Positions 43,665 through 52,762 are shown, counted from the stretch's first letter. The stretch is 54,401 nucleotides of DNA from Saprospiraceae bacterium (GCA_020629935.1 JAHDCJ010000001.1:1-54401), one strand, 5' to 3'. Program-made: numbers and translations. Notes: generated from the sequence alone by a model not told the origin.

Positions 43665-45092
43665 ATGAATCTTAACCGTTGGATAGACGGATTAATTCCA
43701 CAAAATCTTTTAGCCCAAAAAGAGTCCATAAGGAAAGCCCGAATCGTCGTGTTTATTCATTTGTTTTTGATCATAATGATTGGTGTACTTGGTATTCAAT
43801 CCATGTTTATTACAGAGGTACCAGACATTCCAGTGTTTGTCTTAATTTTCTTTTTTGTAGGGTTTCTTTTATTCTTTAAATACAAAGGCTCATTTTTAAT
43901 TTCTGGAAATTTAATCGCTTTAACTGTAGCCGCATTTCTAGGGCCTCAATCCTTAACTACTGGAGGTTTATTTTCTGATGATCTTTTATGGTTGATTCTT
44001 TGTCCTTTAATTGCATTTTTAATAGCAGGAAAAAGATCAGGCGTGCTTTGGGGTATCTTTTTATTAGGTTTTACTGCTTACCTCTATTCAATAGAATTAG
44101 ATCCTTCTACCTCATTGAAAGAGCAAGTTTTAACAGATGACCCTAAATACCTATTTGTCAGTTTGTTCATTCTATTTTTTATCATGTTATCTGTGATTCT
44201 AATTTATGAACAAGAAAAAAATAGTTTTATTCATCTTTTAAAAGAACAAAGTGCTCGATTACTGTCGCAGAAAAATGAAATTGAACAAAAAAATCAAGAC
44301 ATAGATCAAGCACATCAAGCACTACTAGAAGTAAATACCAATTTAGAACAACGGATCAATCAACGCACCTCTTCATTAAAAAAATCAAATGAAAAGTTGT
44401 TACAATCCAACCAAGATCTAGAACAATTTGCTTATGTAGCTTCCCATGATTTAAAAGAACCACTTCGAATGGTTGGCAATTTTGTGCAATTATTGGAAGA
44501 GGAGTATACAGAAAAATTAGACGAGGAAGGAAGATCTTATATTGAGTTTGCCGTAAATGGTGTAAAACGAATGTCTGTATTAATTGACGATCTCCTTCAG
44601 TTTTCACGTATCGGTAGAAAGGACATTACCTTTAAAAAAGTGGATGTAAACCTGTTGGTAGGAGAAAAACTGCAAAATCTTCAACAGGTAATAAAAGAAA
44701 AAAATGTACAGATTAAAATAGCACCTTTGCCGCAAGCCATCATTTGTGAAAAAAGTCAACTTGGTGTAGTCTTTTACAACCTAATTTCGAATGCGATTAA
44801 GTTTAATGACAAAAAAACACCAATAATAGAAGTTTCTTGTGAAGAACATGAACAAGATTGGCACTTTAGCATTAAAGATAATGGAATAGGAATCTCTGAA
44901 AATAACAAAGAAAAAATATTTGAGATTTTTAAACGACTTCATCGCAAAGAAGATTATGAAGGTACAGGAATTGGATTATCTTTGTGTAGAAAAATTATTT
45001 TACGCCATAAAGGCAAAATTTGGCTAGACTCTACTTTAGAAAAAGGAACAACCTTTTATTTTACGATCAACAAAAACTTGAAAAATGAGTAA
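43665..45092 (+). CDS. Membrane histidine kinase (paralogue 2)
   Basis: A 475-residue kinase with six predicted membrane helices (about 28-48, 55-72, 80-95, 107-121, 126-143, 162-181), a coiled coil (about 183-250), HisKA with FAYVASHDLKEPLRMV (H261) and HATPase_c with NLISNAIKFN, DNGIGI and GIGLSL. The membrane part has no recognised ligand domain. The last 8 nt overlap the response regulator gene, which marks that regulator as its likely partner. Confidence 0.88.
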   Translation: MNLNRWIDGLIPQNLLAQKESIRKARIVVFIHLFLIIMIGVLGIQSMFITEVPDIPVFVLIFFFVGFLLFFKYKGSFLISGNLIALTVAAFLGPQSLTTGGLFSDDLLWLILCPLIAFLIAGKRSGVLWGIFLLGFTAYLYSIELDPSTSLKEQVLTDDPKYLFVSLFILFFIMLSVILIYEQEKNSFIHLLKEQSARLLSQKNEIEQKNQDIDQAHQALLEVNTNLEQRINQRTSSLKKSNEKLLQSNQDLEQFAYVASHDLKEPLRMVGNFVQLLEEEYTEKLDEEGRSYIEFAVNGVKRMSVLIDDLLQFSRIGRKDITFKKVDVNLLVGEKLQNLQQVIKEKNVQIKIAPLPQAIICEKSQLGVVFYNLISNAIKFNDKKTPIIEVSCEEHEQDWHFSIKDNGIGISENNKEKIFEIFKRLHRKEDYEGTGIGLSLCRKIILRHKGKIWLDSTLEKGTTFYFTINKNLKNE

Positions 45093-45525
45093 TGGACACC
45101 CAATAGAAATATTATTAATCGAAGATAATGAAGGGGACATCATCCTTACAAAGAAAGCATTTGAACGAGGTAAAATCATGAATAATCTCAGCGTAGCAAG
45201 AGATGGGAAAGAAGGTCTAGATTATTTATTTAAAAGAGGTAAATTTGAAAATGTATCTACACCAGATTTAATTCTTTTAGATTTAAACATGCCTGAAGTA
45301 AGTGGACAAGAAGTCCTACAACAAATTAAAGCAACGGATGAATTAAAATCTATTCCTGTGGTGGTATTGACGACTTCAAATTCGGATGAAGATATCTTGA
45401 GAAGTTATAAATTGCAAGCAAGTTGCTACATCAAAAAGCCTGTAGATTTTAAACAGTTTGGAGAAGTGATTCAAACACTTCAAAATTATTGGTTTACGGT
45501 TGTTAAGTTCCCACCGAGAAATTAG
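45085..45525 (+). CDS. Single-domain response regulator, Rcp1-like
   Basis: A 146-residue receiver domain without an output domain. The phospho-acceptor is D66 in LILLDLNMPEVSG, the acidic pocket is EDNEGD (13-18), the switch Thr is T97 and the Lys is K117 (IKKPVD). The insert DYLFKRGKFENVSTP before the acceptor is typical of Rcp1-type regulators that partner phytochrome-like kinases. It overlaps the preceding kinase gene by 8 nt. Phosphorylation probably alters protein-protein contacts. Confidence 0.9.
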   Translation: MSNGHPIEILLIEDNEGDIILTKKAFERGKIMNNLSVARDGKEGLDYLFKRGKFENVSTPDLILLDLNMPEVSGQEVLQQIKATDELKSIPVVVLTTSNSDEDILRSYKLQASCYIKKPVDFKQFGEVIQTLQNYWFTVVKFPPRN

Positions 45526-45536
45526 GCATAAAAGAC

Positions 45537-46160
45537 TTAAGTCGGTTTATACCTTCGTATATCAAATTGATTCGCACAAAAATCGAAATCATGAGCTACA
45601 TTGGAGGCAATGATGACCGTTTGATCTTGTGCATAATTTTCGATCAAATTACGATACCAATCTATCCCCTCTACATCTAGGTTTGTCGTAGGTTCATCCA
45701 AGATCAACAAAGAAGATTCGCTACAAATTGCTAATGCTAATTTAGCACGTTGTTTCATTCCAGAAGAAAAAAAGGAAAGGGGTTTGTTCACCGCTTTTCT
45801 CAATTCCATAATTTCTATCAATTGAGCACTATCAATAGAAGGTTTGAATGATTTAAACTTTTGATGAAAATCAATCATTTCCTTTAATGTAAATTCTTCT
45901 ATTAAATCTACATACGGTGCACAAAAAGAAATTTCCTGATAGACTTTTTCACTATCCACCTCTTGTCCATTTTTCATGAACGAAATTTCCCCTTTAGAAG
46001 GAGATAAAAAACCAGAAAGAATTTTTAGAAAAGTAGATTTGCCCGCTCCATTAGGTCCTTTAATTGCATATTGATCTTGGGAATTAAATTGATAATCAAT
46101 TCCTTTAAATATCCATTCAAAGCGATATCGCTTGCCTATATTATTTAGTACGATTTCCAT
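45537..46160 (-). CDS. ABC ATPase linked to the lipid A operon
   Basis: A 207-residue ATPase with Walker A GPNGAGKS (35-42), signature SSGMKQR (132-138) and Walker B LLILDEP (151-157). The switch histidine position (normally ASH) reads IIASNVAHDF, so Asn replaces His there; a His follows three residues later. Its first 20 nt overlap the end of lpxA. No permease is adjacent. A role in envelope lipid handling is suggested by position only. Confidence 0.8.
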   Translation of the reverse strand: MEIVLNNIGKRYRFEWIFKGIDYQFNSQDQYAIKGPNGAGKSTFLKILSGFLSPSKGEISFMKNGQEVDSEKVYQEISFCAPYVDLIEEFTLKEMIDFHQKFKSFKPSIDSAQLIEIMELRKAVNKPLSFFSSGMKQRAKLALAICSESSLLILDEPTTNLDVEGIDWYRNLIENYAQDQTVIIASNVAHDFDFCANQFDIRRYKPT

Positions 46161-46950
46161 TCAGGTGCTTGAAGCCTCTCATTAGACCACGACTTGAATT
46201 TTCAATAAAATTGAGTATGGTTGTTCGAACTTCAGAATGTTCGAAATCTTGTTGAATTAAGCGTACGCCTTGAGAAATGTTTACGCCTTCCCTTACATAA
46301 AGTAAACGGTAAATTTCTTGAATCTCATGAATGACTTCCTGAGTAAATCCTCTTCGTTTTAATCCAATAGAGTTTACTCCAGCATAAGATAAAGGTTCTC
46401 TTGCGGCTTTGACAAATGGCGGCACATCCTTTCGCACTAAAGAGCCTCCGCCTACCATCACATGTTCACCAATTTTCACAAATTGATGTACTGCAGTGAG
46501 TCCACCAAGTACCGAATAATCTCCAATCTCTATATGTCCAGCTAAATTTACATTATTTGCTAAAATACAATTCCTTCCGATCATACAATCGTGCGCCACA
46601 TGTACATAAGCCATGAGCAAAGAATTATCGCCAATTACCGTTCGCTGTGCAGCTTTAGTTCCTCGATTTAAAGTACAATACTCTCGAATAATCACTCGAT
46701 TACCAATTTCAACAGTAGAATATTCGCCATCAAACTTCATATCTTGAGGTACCGCACCTACTACTGCGCCAGGAAAAATTTTACACCCTTTCCCCATACG
46801 TACGCCGTCCATAATACAAGCATGTGAGCCAATCCAACTGCCTTCTCCTATCACTACATCCTTGTGTACAGTAACAAACGGTTCGATAACCACATCATCC
46901 GCAATTTTTGCTTCTGGATGAATAAATGAAAGAGGGTGGTGATTACTCAT
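46141..46950 (-). CDS. lpxA: UDP-N-acetylglucosamine O-acyltransferase LpxA
   Basis: The first enzyme of lipid A synthesis; transfers a 3-hydroxyacyl chain to UDP-GlcNAc. The 269-residue length is normal. The hexapeptide-repeat helix fills residues 8-190, with the catalytic-His region AYVHVAHDCMIGRNCILANNVNLAGH and the C-terminal helical domain (LKRRGFTQEVIHEIQEIYRLLY). It overlaps lpxC-fabZ by 8 nt and the ABC ATPase by 20 nt, so the operon is tightly coupled. Confidence 0.95.
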   Translation of the reverse strand: MSNHHPLSFIHPEAKIADDVVIEPFVTVHKDVVIGEGSWIGSHACIMDGVRMGKGCKIFPGAVVGAVPQDMKFDGEYSTVEIGNRVIIREYCTLNRGTKAAQRTVIGDNSLLMAYVHVAHDCMIGRNCILANNVNLAGHIEIGDYSVLGGLTAVHQFVKIGEHVMVGGGSLVRKDVPPFVKAAREPLSYAGVNSIGLKRRGFTQEVIHEIQEIYRLLYVREGVNISQGVRLIQQDFEHSEVRTTILNFIENSSRGLMRGFKHLNGNRTK

Positions 46951-48340
46951 CTATTTTTCTCCTAATTATTTGTGCTAAAAATTCTCCTTCACAAGCAATT
47001 CGATTACCAACATAGGCGGTTCCTTGCATATGAAAAATGCCCCTTCTAACAGGACTTAGCAACTCCATTTTCAAAATAAGGGTATCTCCAGGAACGACCT
47101 TTTGTTTAAATTTAGCATATTCTATTTTCATAAAATAGGTATCCCAATTTTCTGGATCTTCTACTGTTTTCAAAGCCAATACGCCACCAGTTTGAGCTAA
47201 TGCTTCAATCTGAAGTACACCTGGCATCACAGGATTTCCAGGAAAATGTCCTTGGAAATATCGTTCATTGAAGGTTACGCTTTTTACTCCAACCACAGAG
47301 TCTTTGGTTACTTCAATGACTTTATCTACTAAAACAAAAGGAAATCGGTGAGGCAATAATTTAATAATCCCCATCGTATCTACCACTGGTGGTAAATTGG
47401 GATCATACTTAGGTTTCCCTCTTAATTTCCGTTGTTCTTTATATAATTTTTTCAAGACTTTAGCAAACTGTACATTGGCTGTATGTCCAGGTTTTGTAGC
47501 TACAATCTTTCCTTTAATTCGCTTGCCTACCAAGGCCATATCTCCTACTACATCTAATAATTTATGTCGCGCAGGCTCATTACTAAATCGAAGATTTACC
47601 GTATTTAAAATGCCTTCATTTTGCACTTTAATACTGGGCTTGTTTAGTTTTTTTGCTAAAGCGTCTAATTCTGGTTGGCTAATGACTCGGTCTACAATTA
47701 CAATTGCATTATCTAAATCTCCACCTTTAATCAAGTTTTGAGATAGTAAGGATTCTAATTCATGTAGAAATACAAAAGTTCTACAGTTGGCGATTTCTTT
47801 TTCATAATCTGCCAATCGATCTAGATTTGCATATTGTTGCCCTAAAACATCCGAACGAAAATCAATCATGGTAGTCACTTGAAATTCGTCTGCGGGCAAA
47901 GCTAATAATTCTGTTCCTGTCAATTCATCGGTGAACGAAATGGGTTCTTCTATTTCCAAATATTCTCGATCATTTTCCTGTTCAAGAATCCCCACCTTTT
48001 TAATTTCTTCTACGAATAATTTTGCGCTACCGTCCATAATGGGCACTTCAGGTCCATTAATTTCAATGAGTACATTATCTAAATTCATTCCTGTCATTGC
48101 AGAAAGAATATGTTCGATTGTACTAATAGTAGCTTCTTTAGATCGAATTGTTGTTCCACGATGTGTAGAAACGACCAAATCTACATCAGCATTAATCGTT
48201 GGCTGATCTTCTAAATCTATTCTTTTGAATTTGAACCCATGATTTGCAGGTGCAGGGAGTAAGGTCATACTCACATTTTTCCCTGTGTGTAATCCTACGC
48301 CATTAAGCGTAATTGGTCCATTTAGTGTACATTGTTTCAT
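46943..48340 (-). CDS. lpxC/fabZ: Bifunctional LpxC deacetylase / FabZ dehydratase
   Basis: A 465-residue fusion known from Bacteroidota. Residues 1-305 are the zinc deacetylase LpxC (STIEHILSAMTGM with a zinc His, and PARHKLLDVVGDMALVG); it commits UDP-acyl-GlcNAc to lipid A. Residues about 315-465 are the hotdog-fold dehydratase FabZ (LLPHRFPFVLVDKV and the active-site GHFPGNPVMPGVLQIEALAQ), which dehydrates 3-hydroxyacyl-ACP in fatty acid elongation. The fusion links the two pathways that compete for the same acyl-ACP. Confidence 0.95.
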   Translation of the reverse strand: MKQCTLNGPITLNGVGLHTGKNVSMTLLPAPANHGFKFKRIDLEDQPTINADVDLVVSTHRGTTIRSKEATISTIEHILSAMTGMNLDNVLIEINGPEVPIMDGSAKLFVEEIKKVGILEQENDREYLEIEEPISFTDELTGTELLALPADEFQVTTMIDFRSDVLGQQYANLDRLADYEKEIANCRTFVFLHELESLLSQNLIKGGDLDNAIVIVDRVISQPELDALAKKLNKPSIKVQNEGILNTVNLRFSNEPARHKLLDVVGDMALVGKRIKGKIVATKPGHTANVQFAKVLKKLYKEQRKLRGKPKYDPNLPPVVDTMGIIKLLPHRFPFVLVDKVIEVTKDSVVGVKSVTFNERYFQGHFPGNPVMPGVLQIEALAQTGGVLALKTVEDPENWDTYFMKIEYAKFKQKVVPGDTLILKMELLSPVRRGIFHMQGTAYVGNRIACEGEFLAQIIRRKIDE

Positions 48341-48403
48341 ATGAAATTGAGCAAAAGTGATTGCGAAGATACGTTATAAAATCGGGTATTAGCTATTCCT
48401 TTC

Positions 48404-49444
48404 CTAGGAATTCTTTAAATTCTCTAGTTTTTTTTCTAATTCTCTAATTTTATCCATTAAATCAGGCAATTTTTGAAAAAGAACTTGGGAACGTAAAAAG
48501 GAGTTATAAGGAAATGCAGGGGAACCATACCAAGCTTTATTTGGTGTTTTCAACGAACGTGCAACCCCACTTTGTGCTTGAACTTTTGAGCCATCAGCTA
48601 CCGTAATATGTCCAACAAAACCTGCTTGACCGCCAATCATACAGTTTTCGCCAATTTTAGTACTTCCTGCTACTCCTGCTTGCGCTGCAATCACTGTATT
48701 TTTTCCAATTTCTACATTATGGGCCACCTGAATCAGATTATCTAATTTTACGCCATCATGTATAACCGTCGCTCCCATAGTGGCTCGATCAATGACACAA
48801 TTTGATCCAATTTCTACATCGTTTCCAATCTGAACAATGCCTACTTGTGGGACCTTCACATAGCTTCCATCTTTTTGCGGTGCAAAACCAAAGCCATCAC
48901 TACCAATGATGGTATTAGAATGAATCTTCACTCGATCTCCTAACACACAACCATGATAAATTTTTACTCCAGGAAATAAAACCACATCATCGCCAATTTC
49001 TACACCTTCTCCCAAAAATACTTGGGGATGAATAATACAGTTTTTCCCTATTTTTACTTTTTTTGAAATAAAACAAAATGCCCCTACCGTTACAGATTCA
49101 TCATAGGAGCAACTGGGGTCAATAAAAGCTTTGGAATCAATACCTGTATTTGCCCCTCCCATTTGATTACTAAAATGAGCCAATAACTTACTCACACAAG
49201 TATATACATCTTTTACACGTATTAGCGTGGGTTTAATAGGCTTTTCAAGTTCAAAATCATCACTAACTAATAATACCGAAGCATCGGTAGTATATGCATA
49301 ATGGGCATATTGAGGCTTTGCGATAAAACTTATTGCTCCAATACCGCCTTCTTCAATTTTGGCAGGTTTGCTTACTTGTACATCTGGATCACCTTCTAGC
49401 GTCCCATTCAAAAATTCGCTTAATTCTTTGGCCGTCACCGTCAT
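48404..49444 (-). CDS. lpxD: UDP-3-O-acylglucosamine N-acyltransferase LpxD
   Basis: The third enzyme of lipid A synthesis; N-acylates UDP-3-O-acyl-glucosamine. 346 residues: the N-terminal uridine-binding domain (about 1-100, with SFIAKPQYA), the hexapeptide helix (about 105-310) with catalytic-type NLIQVAHNVEIGKNTVIAAQAGVAG, and a C-terminal helix (FQKLPDLMDKIRELEKKLENL). First gene of the operon lpxD - lpxC/fabZ - lpxA - ABC ATPase. Confidence 0.95.
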   Translation of the reverse strand: MTVTAKELSEFLNGTLEGDPDVQVSKPAKIEEGGIGAISFIAKPQYAHYAYTTDASVLLVSDDFELEKPIKPTLIRVKDVYTCVSKLLAHFSNQMGGANTGIDSKAFIDPSCSYDESVTVGAFCFISKKVKIGKNCIIHPQVFLGEGVEIGDDVVLFPGVKIYHGCVLGDRVKIHSNTIIGSDGFGFAPQKDGSYVKVPQVGIVQIGNDVEIGSNCVIDRATMGATVIHDGVKLDNLIQVAHNVEIGKNTVIAAQAGVAGSTKIGENCMIGGQAGFVGHITVADGSKVQAQSGVARSLKTPNKAWYGSPAFPYNSFLRSQVLFQKLPDLMDKIRELEKKLENLKNS

Positions 49445-49448
49445 ACTA

Positions 49449-49456
49449 CAAATTTA
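49449..49456 (-). promoter_or_regulatory. -7 promoter element of lpxD (near-leaderless)
   Basis: TAAATTTG on the minus strand, a perfect TAnnTTTG, ends 4 nt before the lpxD ATG. A TTGA sits 17 nt upstream. Confidence 0.5.
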
Positions 49457-49532
49457 AAAAATTAATTTACAGGTCAACTTTGTTTTTGTATATTTAAGCA
49501 GGCATAATCATTTTTTTACAAAAAAAAGCCTC

Positions 49533-49568
49533 AAAACAACGGTTCCCATAATTTTAACTGTTGTTTTT
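49533..49568. other. Hairpin in the lpxD / DUF1573 divergent gap
   Basis: AAAACAAC-g-GTT pairs with AAC-t-GTTGTTTT (12 bp with one wobble, 11-nt loop), followed by T on the plus strand. It could end a short transcript. The rest of the 343-nt gap (49445-49787) has a weak 6-bp hairpin near 49667-49688 and otherwise nothing. Confidence 0.35.
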
Positions 49569-49755
49569 ACATGGATTTACTATCTTGGCTTATAAATTGC
49601 GATGACTTTTAGTAAAAGTTAAATTTTCTTGATTTTCAAGCAATTTATCTTAAGCATATAAGGCAAAAGTGAAGTAATCACCTCACTTCTTTGTAATACC
49701 CAATGGGAAATTTGCCGATTGTAGCCAAATAATGGAATTTTAAGCTTACTCTTAA

Positions 49756-49763
49756 TATATTTG
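49756..49763 (+). promoter_or_regulatory. -7 promoter element of the DUF1573 gene
   Basis: TATATTTG, a perfect TAnnTTTG, lies 24 nt before the ATG at 49788. Confidence 0.5.
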
Positions 49764-49787
49764 TTATCTCATTAGTTATCTTGACCT

Positions 49788-50576
49788 ATGCGAAATTTTA
49801 TATTTTTTATTCTTGCTGTTTTTTTGTTTTCTAGTTGTGGATCTACAGACCCCGCAGAAAATCAAATCATTGAACCTCCAATTGAGCAACCTAGTCAACC
49901 CAATCTCACTGAAGTTCAAGATACACTTAATAATTCCACTGATTCTTTAACAAACCTTGCCATAAAAGATAGTTTAAATACTCAAGTAGCAGAAACTCCT
50001 ACATCTAAAACCACAAAAAACATACCCGAACCTACACCTGTTACTACTTCAAATAATACAACGACCAATAATACGCCAACGAGCCAACCCGTTAAACATA
50101 CACCCAAAGCCCCAAAGGCCGTCATTCAATTTGTTACTAAAGCTTTCGATTATGGTACCATAAAAGAAGGAGAATCGATTGATCGAGTATTTAAATTTAA
50201 AAATGTGGGTAATGTGCCTTTAAATCTATTAAGCGTAGAAGCAACCTGTGGTTGTACGCAACCTACCTTCCCTTTCCTTCCAATTCCTCCTGGTGGAGAA
50301 AACGAAATCAAGGTGACCTTTAATAGTAGACTAAAACGAGGAAAACAAAATAGTAAAATCACGGTATTAACCGATGCTTCTGTAAAAACACACTACCTTT
50401 ATCTCAATGGTTTCGTAGAAGAAAAACCAAAGGAAGAAGAAGAAAAAGAAGAAAAGGACGACCCTAAAGAAGAAAAAGAAAACCCAGATAAAGAAAAAGA
50501 AGAACCCAAGGCTCCAGAAGAACCTAAAAAAGAAGTGCCTACTTCTCAACCTACAGATTCGACTGGAAATCAATAA
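49788..50576 (+). CDS. DUF1573 lipoprotein with charged C-terminal tail
   Basis: A 262-residue lipoprotein: the lipobox LFSSC places lipidated Cys at residue 17. A low-complexity Thr/Asn/Pro linker (about 20-112) is followed by a DUF1573 Ig-like domain (about 115-205; FDYGTIKEGESIDRVFKFKNVG and the conserved CGCTQP), and the end is a Lys/Glu/Pro-rich tail (about 206-262). DUF1573 proteins are common in Bacteroidota and of unknown function. The tail may bind a charged surface; this is inference. Followed 19 nt later by a VOC protein gene. Confidence 0.85.
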   Translation: MRNFIFFILAVFLFSSCGSTDPAENQIIEPPIEQPSQPNLTEVQDTLNNSTDSLTNLAIKDSLNTQVAETPTSKTTKNIPEPTPVTTSNNTTTNNTPTSQPVKHTPKAPKAVIQFVTKAFDYGTIKEGESIDRVFKFKNVGNVPLNLLSVEATCGCTQPTFPFLPIPPGGENEIKVTFNSRLKRGKQNSKITVLTDASVKTHYLYLNGFVEEKPKEEEEKEEKDDPKEEKENPDKEKEEPKAPEEPKKEVPTSQPTDSTGNQ

Positions 50577-50595
50577 ATAAAAAAGAGAATAAACT

Positions 50596-50964
50596 ATGCC
50601 AAATGTAGTAAAATGGTTTGAAATCCCTGTAGCCAATTTTGAGCGTGCACTAAAATTTTATAATGAAATTTTTGAAACAGATTTAGAAGAAACCGAAGAA
50701 TGGGGATATGAAGCTGCTTTATTCCAAAATGAAGGCGACGGCGTAACTGGCGCATTGGTTTATAGTGAAAATTATAAGCCGACAACCGCTGGTACTATTC
50801 TATATTTTGACGCCAATAATCGTATGAATGACATTTTACTCCGTGTAGAAAAAGCAGGTGGCACCGTGGATACTCCGCGCACAAGTCTTGGTCTAGAATT
50901 GGGTTATTTTGCCATTTTTATTGATACTGAGGGAAATAAAATGGGTTTACAATCGGCCAACTAA
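50596..50964 (+). CDS. VOC (glyoxalase/bleomycin resistance) family protein
   Basis: A 122-residue protein of the vicinal oxygen chelate fold: WFEIPVANFERALKFYNEIFE at the start and FAIFIDTEGNKMGLQS at the end are the typical beta-alpha-beta strands. Substrate and activity cannot be inferred; members include dioxygenases, glyoxalases and binding proteins. It probably shares a transcript with the DUF1573 gene. Confidence 0.82.
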   Translation: MPNVVKWFEIPVANFERALKFYNEIFETDLEETEEWGYEAALFQNEGDGVTGALVYSENYKPTTAGTILYFDANNRMNDILLRVEKAGGTVDTPRTSLGLELGYFAIFIDTEGNKMGLQSAN

Positions 50965-50990
50965 GTGAGTTCTACAACTAGGCTAAATCG

Positions 50991-52724
50991 CTAGTCAAAC
51001 TTTAAACCAAAGCGTTTCTGTAAATCACTAACCAAAGGATTATTTTGATTCATCTTCTGGTATTTTTCCATGTCCGTTAAAGGCTTAACGACTTTGGGAG
51101 GTTCAGGCAATTGTTTTTTGTCAATAATAAATCGAAATTGTAATTCTTTCCGTTGAAGTTCCTTTTTCAAAAAAGGCAAAAGATCATGTTCGCCTTTTAT
51201 CGCAGATTCTATAAAATTCCCGCCTAATGTTAATTGCAAATCATCTTCCACAATAGCCAAAGCAACTCCTTTTAGATGATTCCGAATAGAGGGCGAACGA
51301 TGTTGGGCAACGTACTTATTCCAAGCATTTTGTGCACGACCGAGTTCTAATGGGATTTCTTTTTCTTCTTTAGCTCCTTCTTCTTCTACAGAAGCTTCAA
51401 TATCATTTAAGGATAACGATATTTTATTTGATAATAAAGACGACTTAACTTCTTTCTTTGGTGGTTCAACCTCTTTTTCTTTAGATGGATTCGAGGCTAA
51501 CTTTTCTCCTTCTTTCCTAGGTTCTTCTTTGACTTTAACTTCAACTTCCTCTTTTCCCGAAGAGGTTACGCTTTGGTCAGGAGTTTTTTTTTCCTCGACT
51601 GCACCTAATTTTTGCTGCTCTCCTAAACGATACGCGGCACCAATATGACACATTTTGATAATGCTCATTTCCGCATGTAAGCGTTTATTTCTAGCCATTT
51701 TGTAATGTACATCACAATCATTAGCCAAACTCAAAGCCGTCAATAAAAAAGAAGTACCACTAATCTTTGCTTGGGTTCGATAACGCGCTTGTGCCGCTTC
51801 TCCAACTTCTAATAACCGCAAGGTACCTTCATCTTTACATACCAATAAATTTCGAATATGCTCGGCCAATCCATTGATGAAAATATCAGGTTCAAATCCA
51901 TTAGATAAAATTTCATCAAACAACAACATCACGCCGCCCATATCTTCTTTCAACATACAATCTACTACTTTAAAATAATAGTCGTAATCGAGAATATTCA
52001 AATTTTTAATCACTCCTTCATAAGTGATCGACTCATTAGAAAAACTGACCATTCGATCAAAAATAGACAACCCATCTCGTAATGCGCCATCCGCTTTTTG
52101 GGCTATGATATGCAAAGCTTCTGACTCATATTCAATGGTCTCTGCTTTACAGATTCGCTCTAAATGACCTACAATATCAGCAATCTGAATTCGATTAAAA
52201 TCAAAGATTTGACATCGGGATAAAATCGTTGGAATAATCTTATGCTTTTCGGTCGTTGCCAAAATAAAAATGGCATATGGTGGCGGTTCTTCTAATGTTT
52301 TCAAAAAAGCATTGAAGGCTTGTTGAGATAACATGTGTACCTCATCAATAATATAAATCTTATACTTTCCTTGCTGTGGTTGAAAACGCACTTGCTCCGT
52401 CAATGATCGAATATGATCTACACTATTATTCGAAGCCGCATCTAATTCATGAATATTAAAAGAAGCGTTTTCATTAAAGGAGCTACAAGAACTACAGGTA
52501 TTACACGCTTCATAATCCGAAGTAATGTTTTCACAATTCAATACTTTGGCTAAAATTCGAGCGCAGGTCGTTTTGCCTACACCACGAGGCCCACAAAATA
52601 AAAAAGCATGCGCTACATGATCTGTTTGAAGGGCGTTTTTTAGGGTTTGGGAAACGTGTCCCTGCCCTACCACTTCATCAAATCTAACGGGTCTATACTT
52701 TCTTGCGGATACTACAAATGCCAT
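50991..52724 (-). CDS. dnaX: DNA polymerase III subunit gamma/tau DnaX
   Basis: The ATPase of the clamp loader and organiser of the replisome. The 577-residue product has Walker A GPRGVGKT (45-52), zinc cysteines C64, C74, C77, C80, the DEVH Walker B (127-130) and the SRC arginine-finger motif (169-171). Domain III ends near residue 370; a charged Lys/Glu/Pro-rich linker (about 378-470) leads to a tau-like C-terminal region (about 475-577). At codons 378-381 there is a run of nine A (51584-51592 on the plus strand as T), with a stop reached within a few codons in both other frames, see findings. Confidence 0.94.
   Translation of the reverse strand: MAFVVSARKYRPVRFDEVVGQGHVSQTLKNALQTDHVAHAFLFCGPRGVGKTTCARILAKVLNCENITSDYEACNTCSSCSSFNENASFNIHELDAASNNSVDHIRSLTEQVRFQPQQGKYKIYIIDEVHMLSQQAFNAFLKTLEEPPPYAIFILATTEKHKIIPTILSRCQIFDFNRIQIADIVGHLERICKAETIEYESEALHIIAQKADGALRDGLSIFDRMVSFSNESITYEGVIKNLNILDYDYYFKVVDCMLKEDMGGVMLLFDEILSNGFEPDIFINGLAEHIRNLLVCKDEGTLRLLEVGEAAQARYRTQAKISGTSFLLTALSLANDCDVHYKMARNKRLHAEMSIIKMCHIGAAYRLGEQQKLGAVEEKKTPDQSVTSSGKEEVEVKVKEEPRKEGEKLASNPSKEKEVEPPKKEVKSSLLSNKISLSLNDIEASVEEEGAKEEKEIPLELGRAQNAWNKYVAQHRSPSIRNHLKGVALAIVEDDLQLTLGGNFIESAIKGEHDLLPFLKKELQRKELQFRFIIDKKQLPEPPKVVKPLTDMEKYQKMNQNNPLVSDLQKRFGLKFD
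51548..51592 (-). promoter_or_regulatory. Candidate slippage/frameshift signal in dnaX
   Basis: On the coding strand: GA followed in all by nine A (GAA AAA AAA ACT), containing the heptamer A AAA AAA. The -1 frame reads AAC TCC TGA at once; the +1 frame stops at TAA after CTC CTG ACC AAA GCG. Eighteen nt after the run comes a 6-bp hairpin CCTCTT/AAGAGG with a 6-nt loop (51548-51565). This layout matches the A9 transcriptional-slippage site known in Thermus dnaX and the slippery site in E. coli dnaX. The product would be about 382 residues (domains I-III). Confidence 0.5.
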
Positions 52725-52762
52725 GTGCTACAATCTTCGTGTTAATGAACTTCAAAGTTAAT

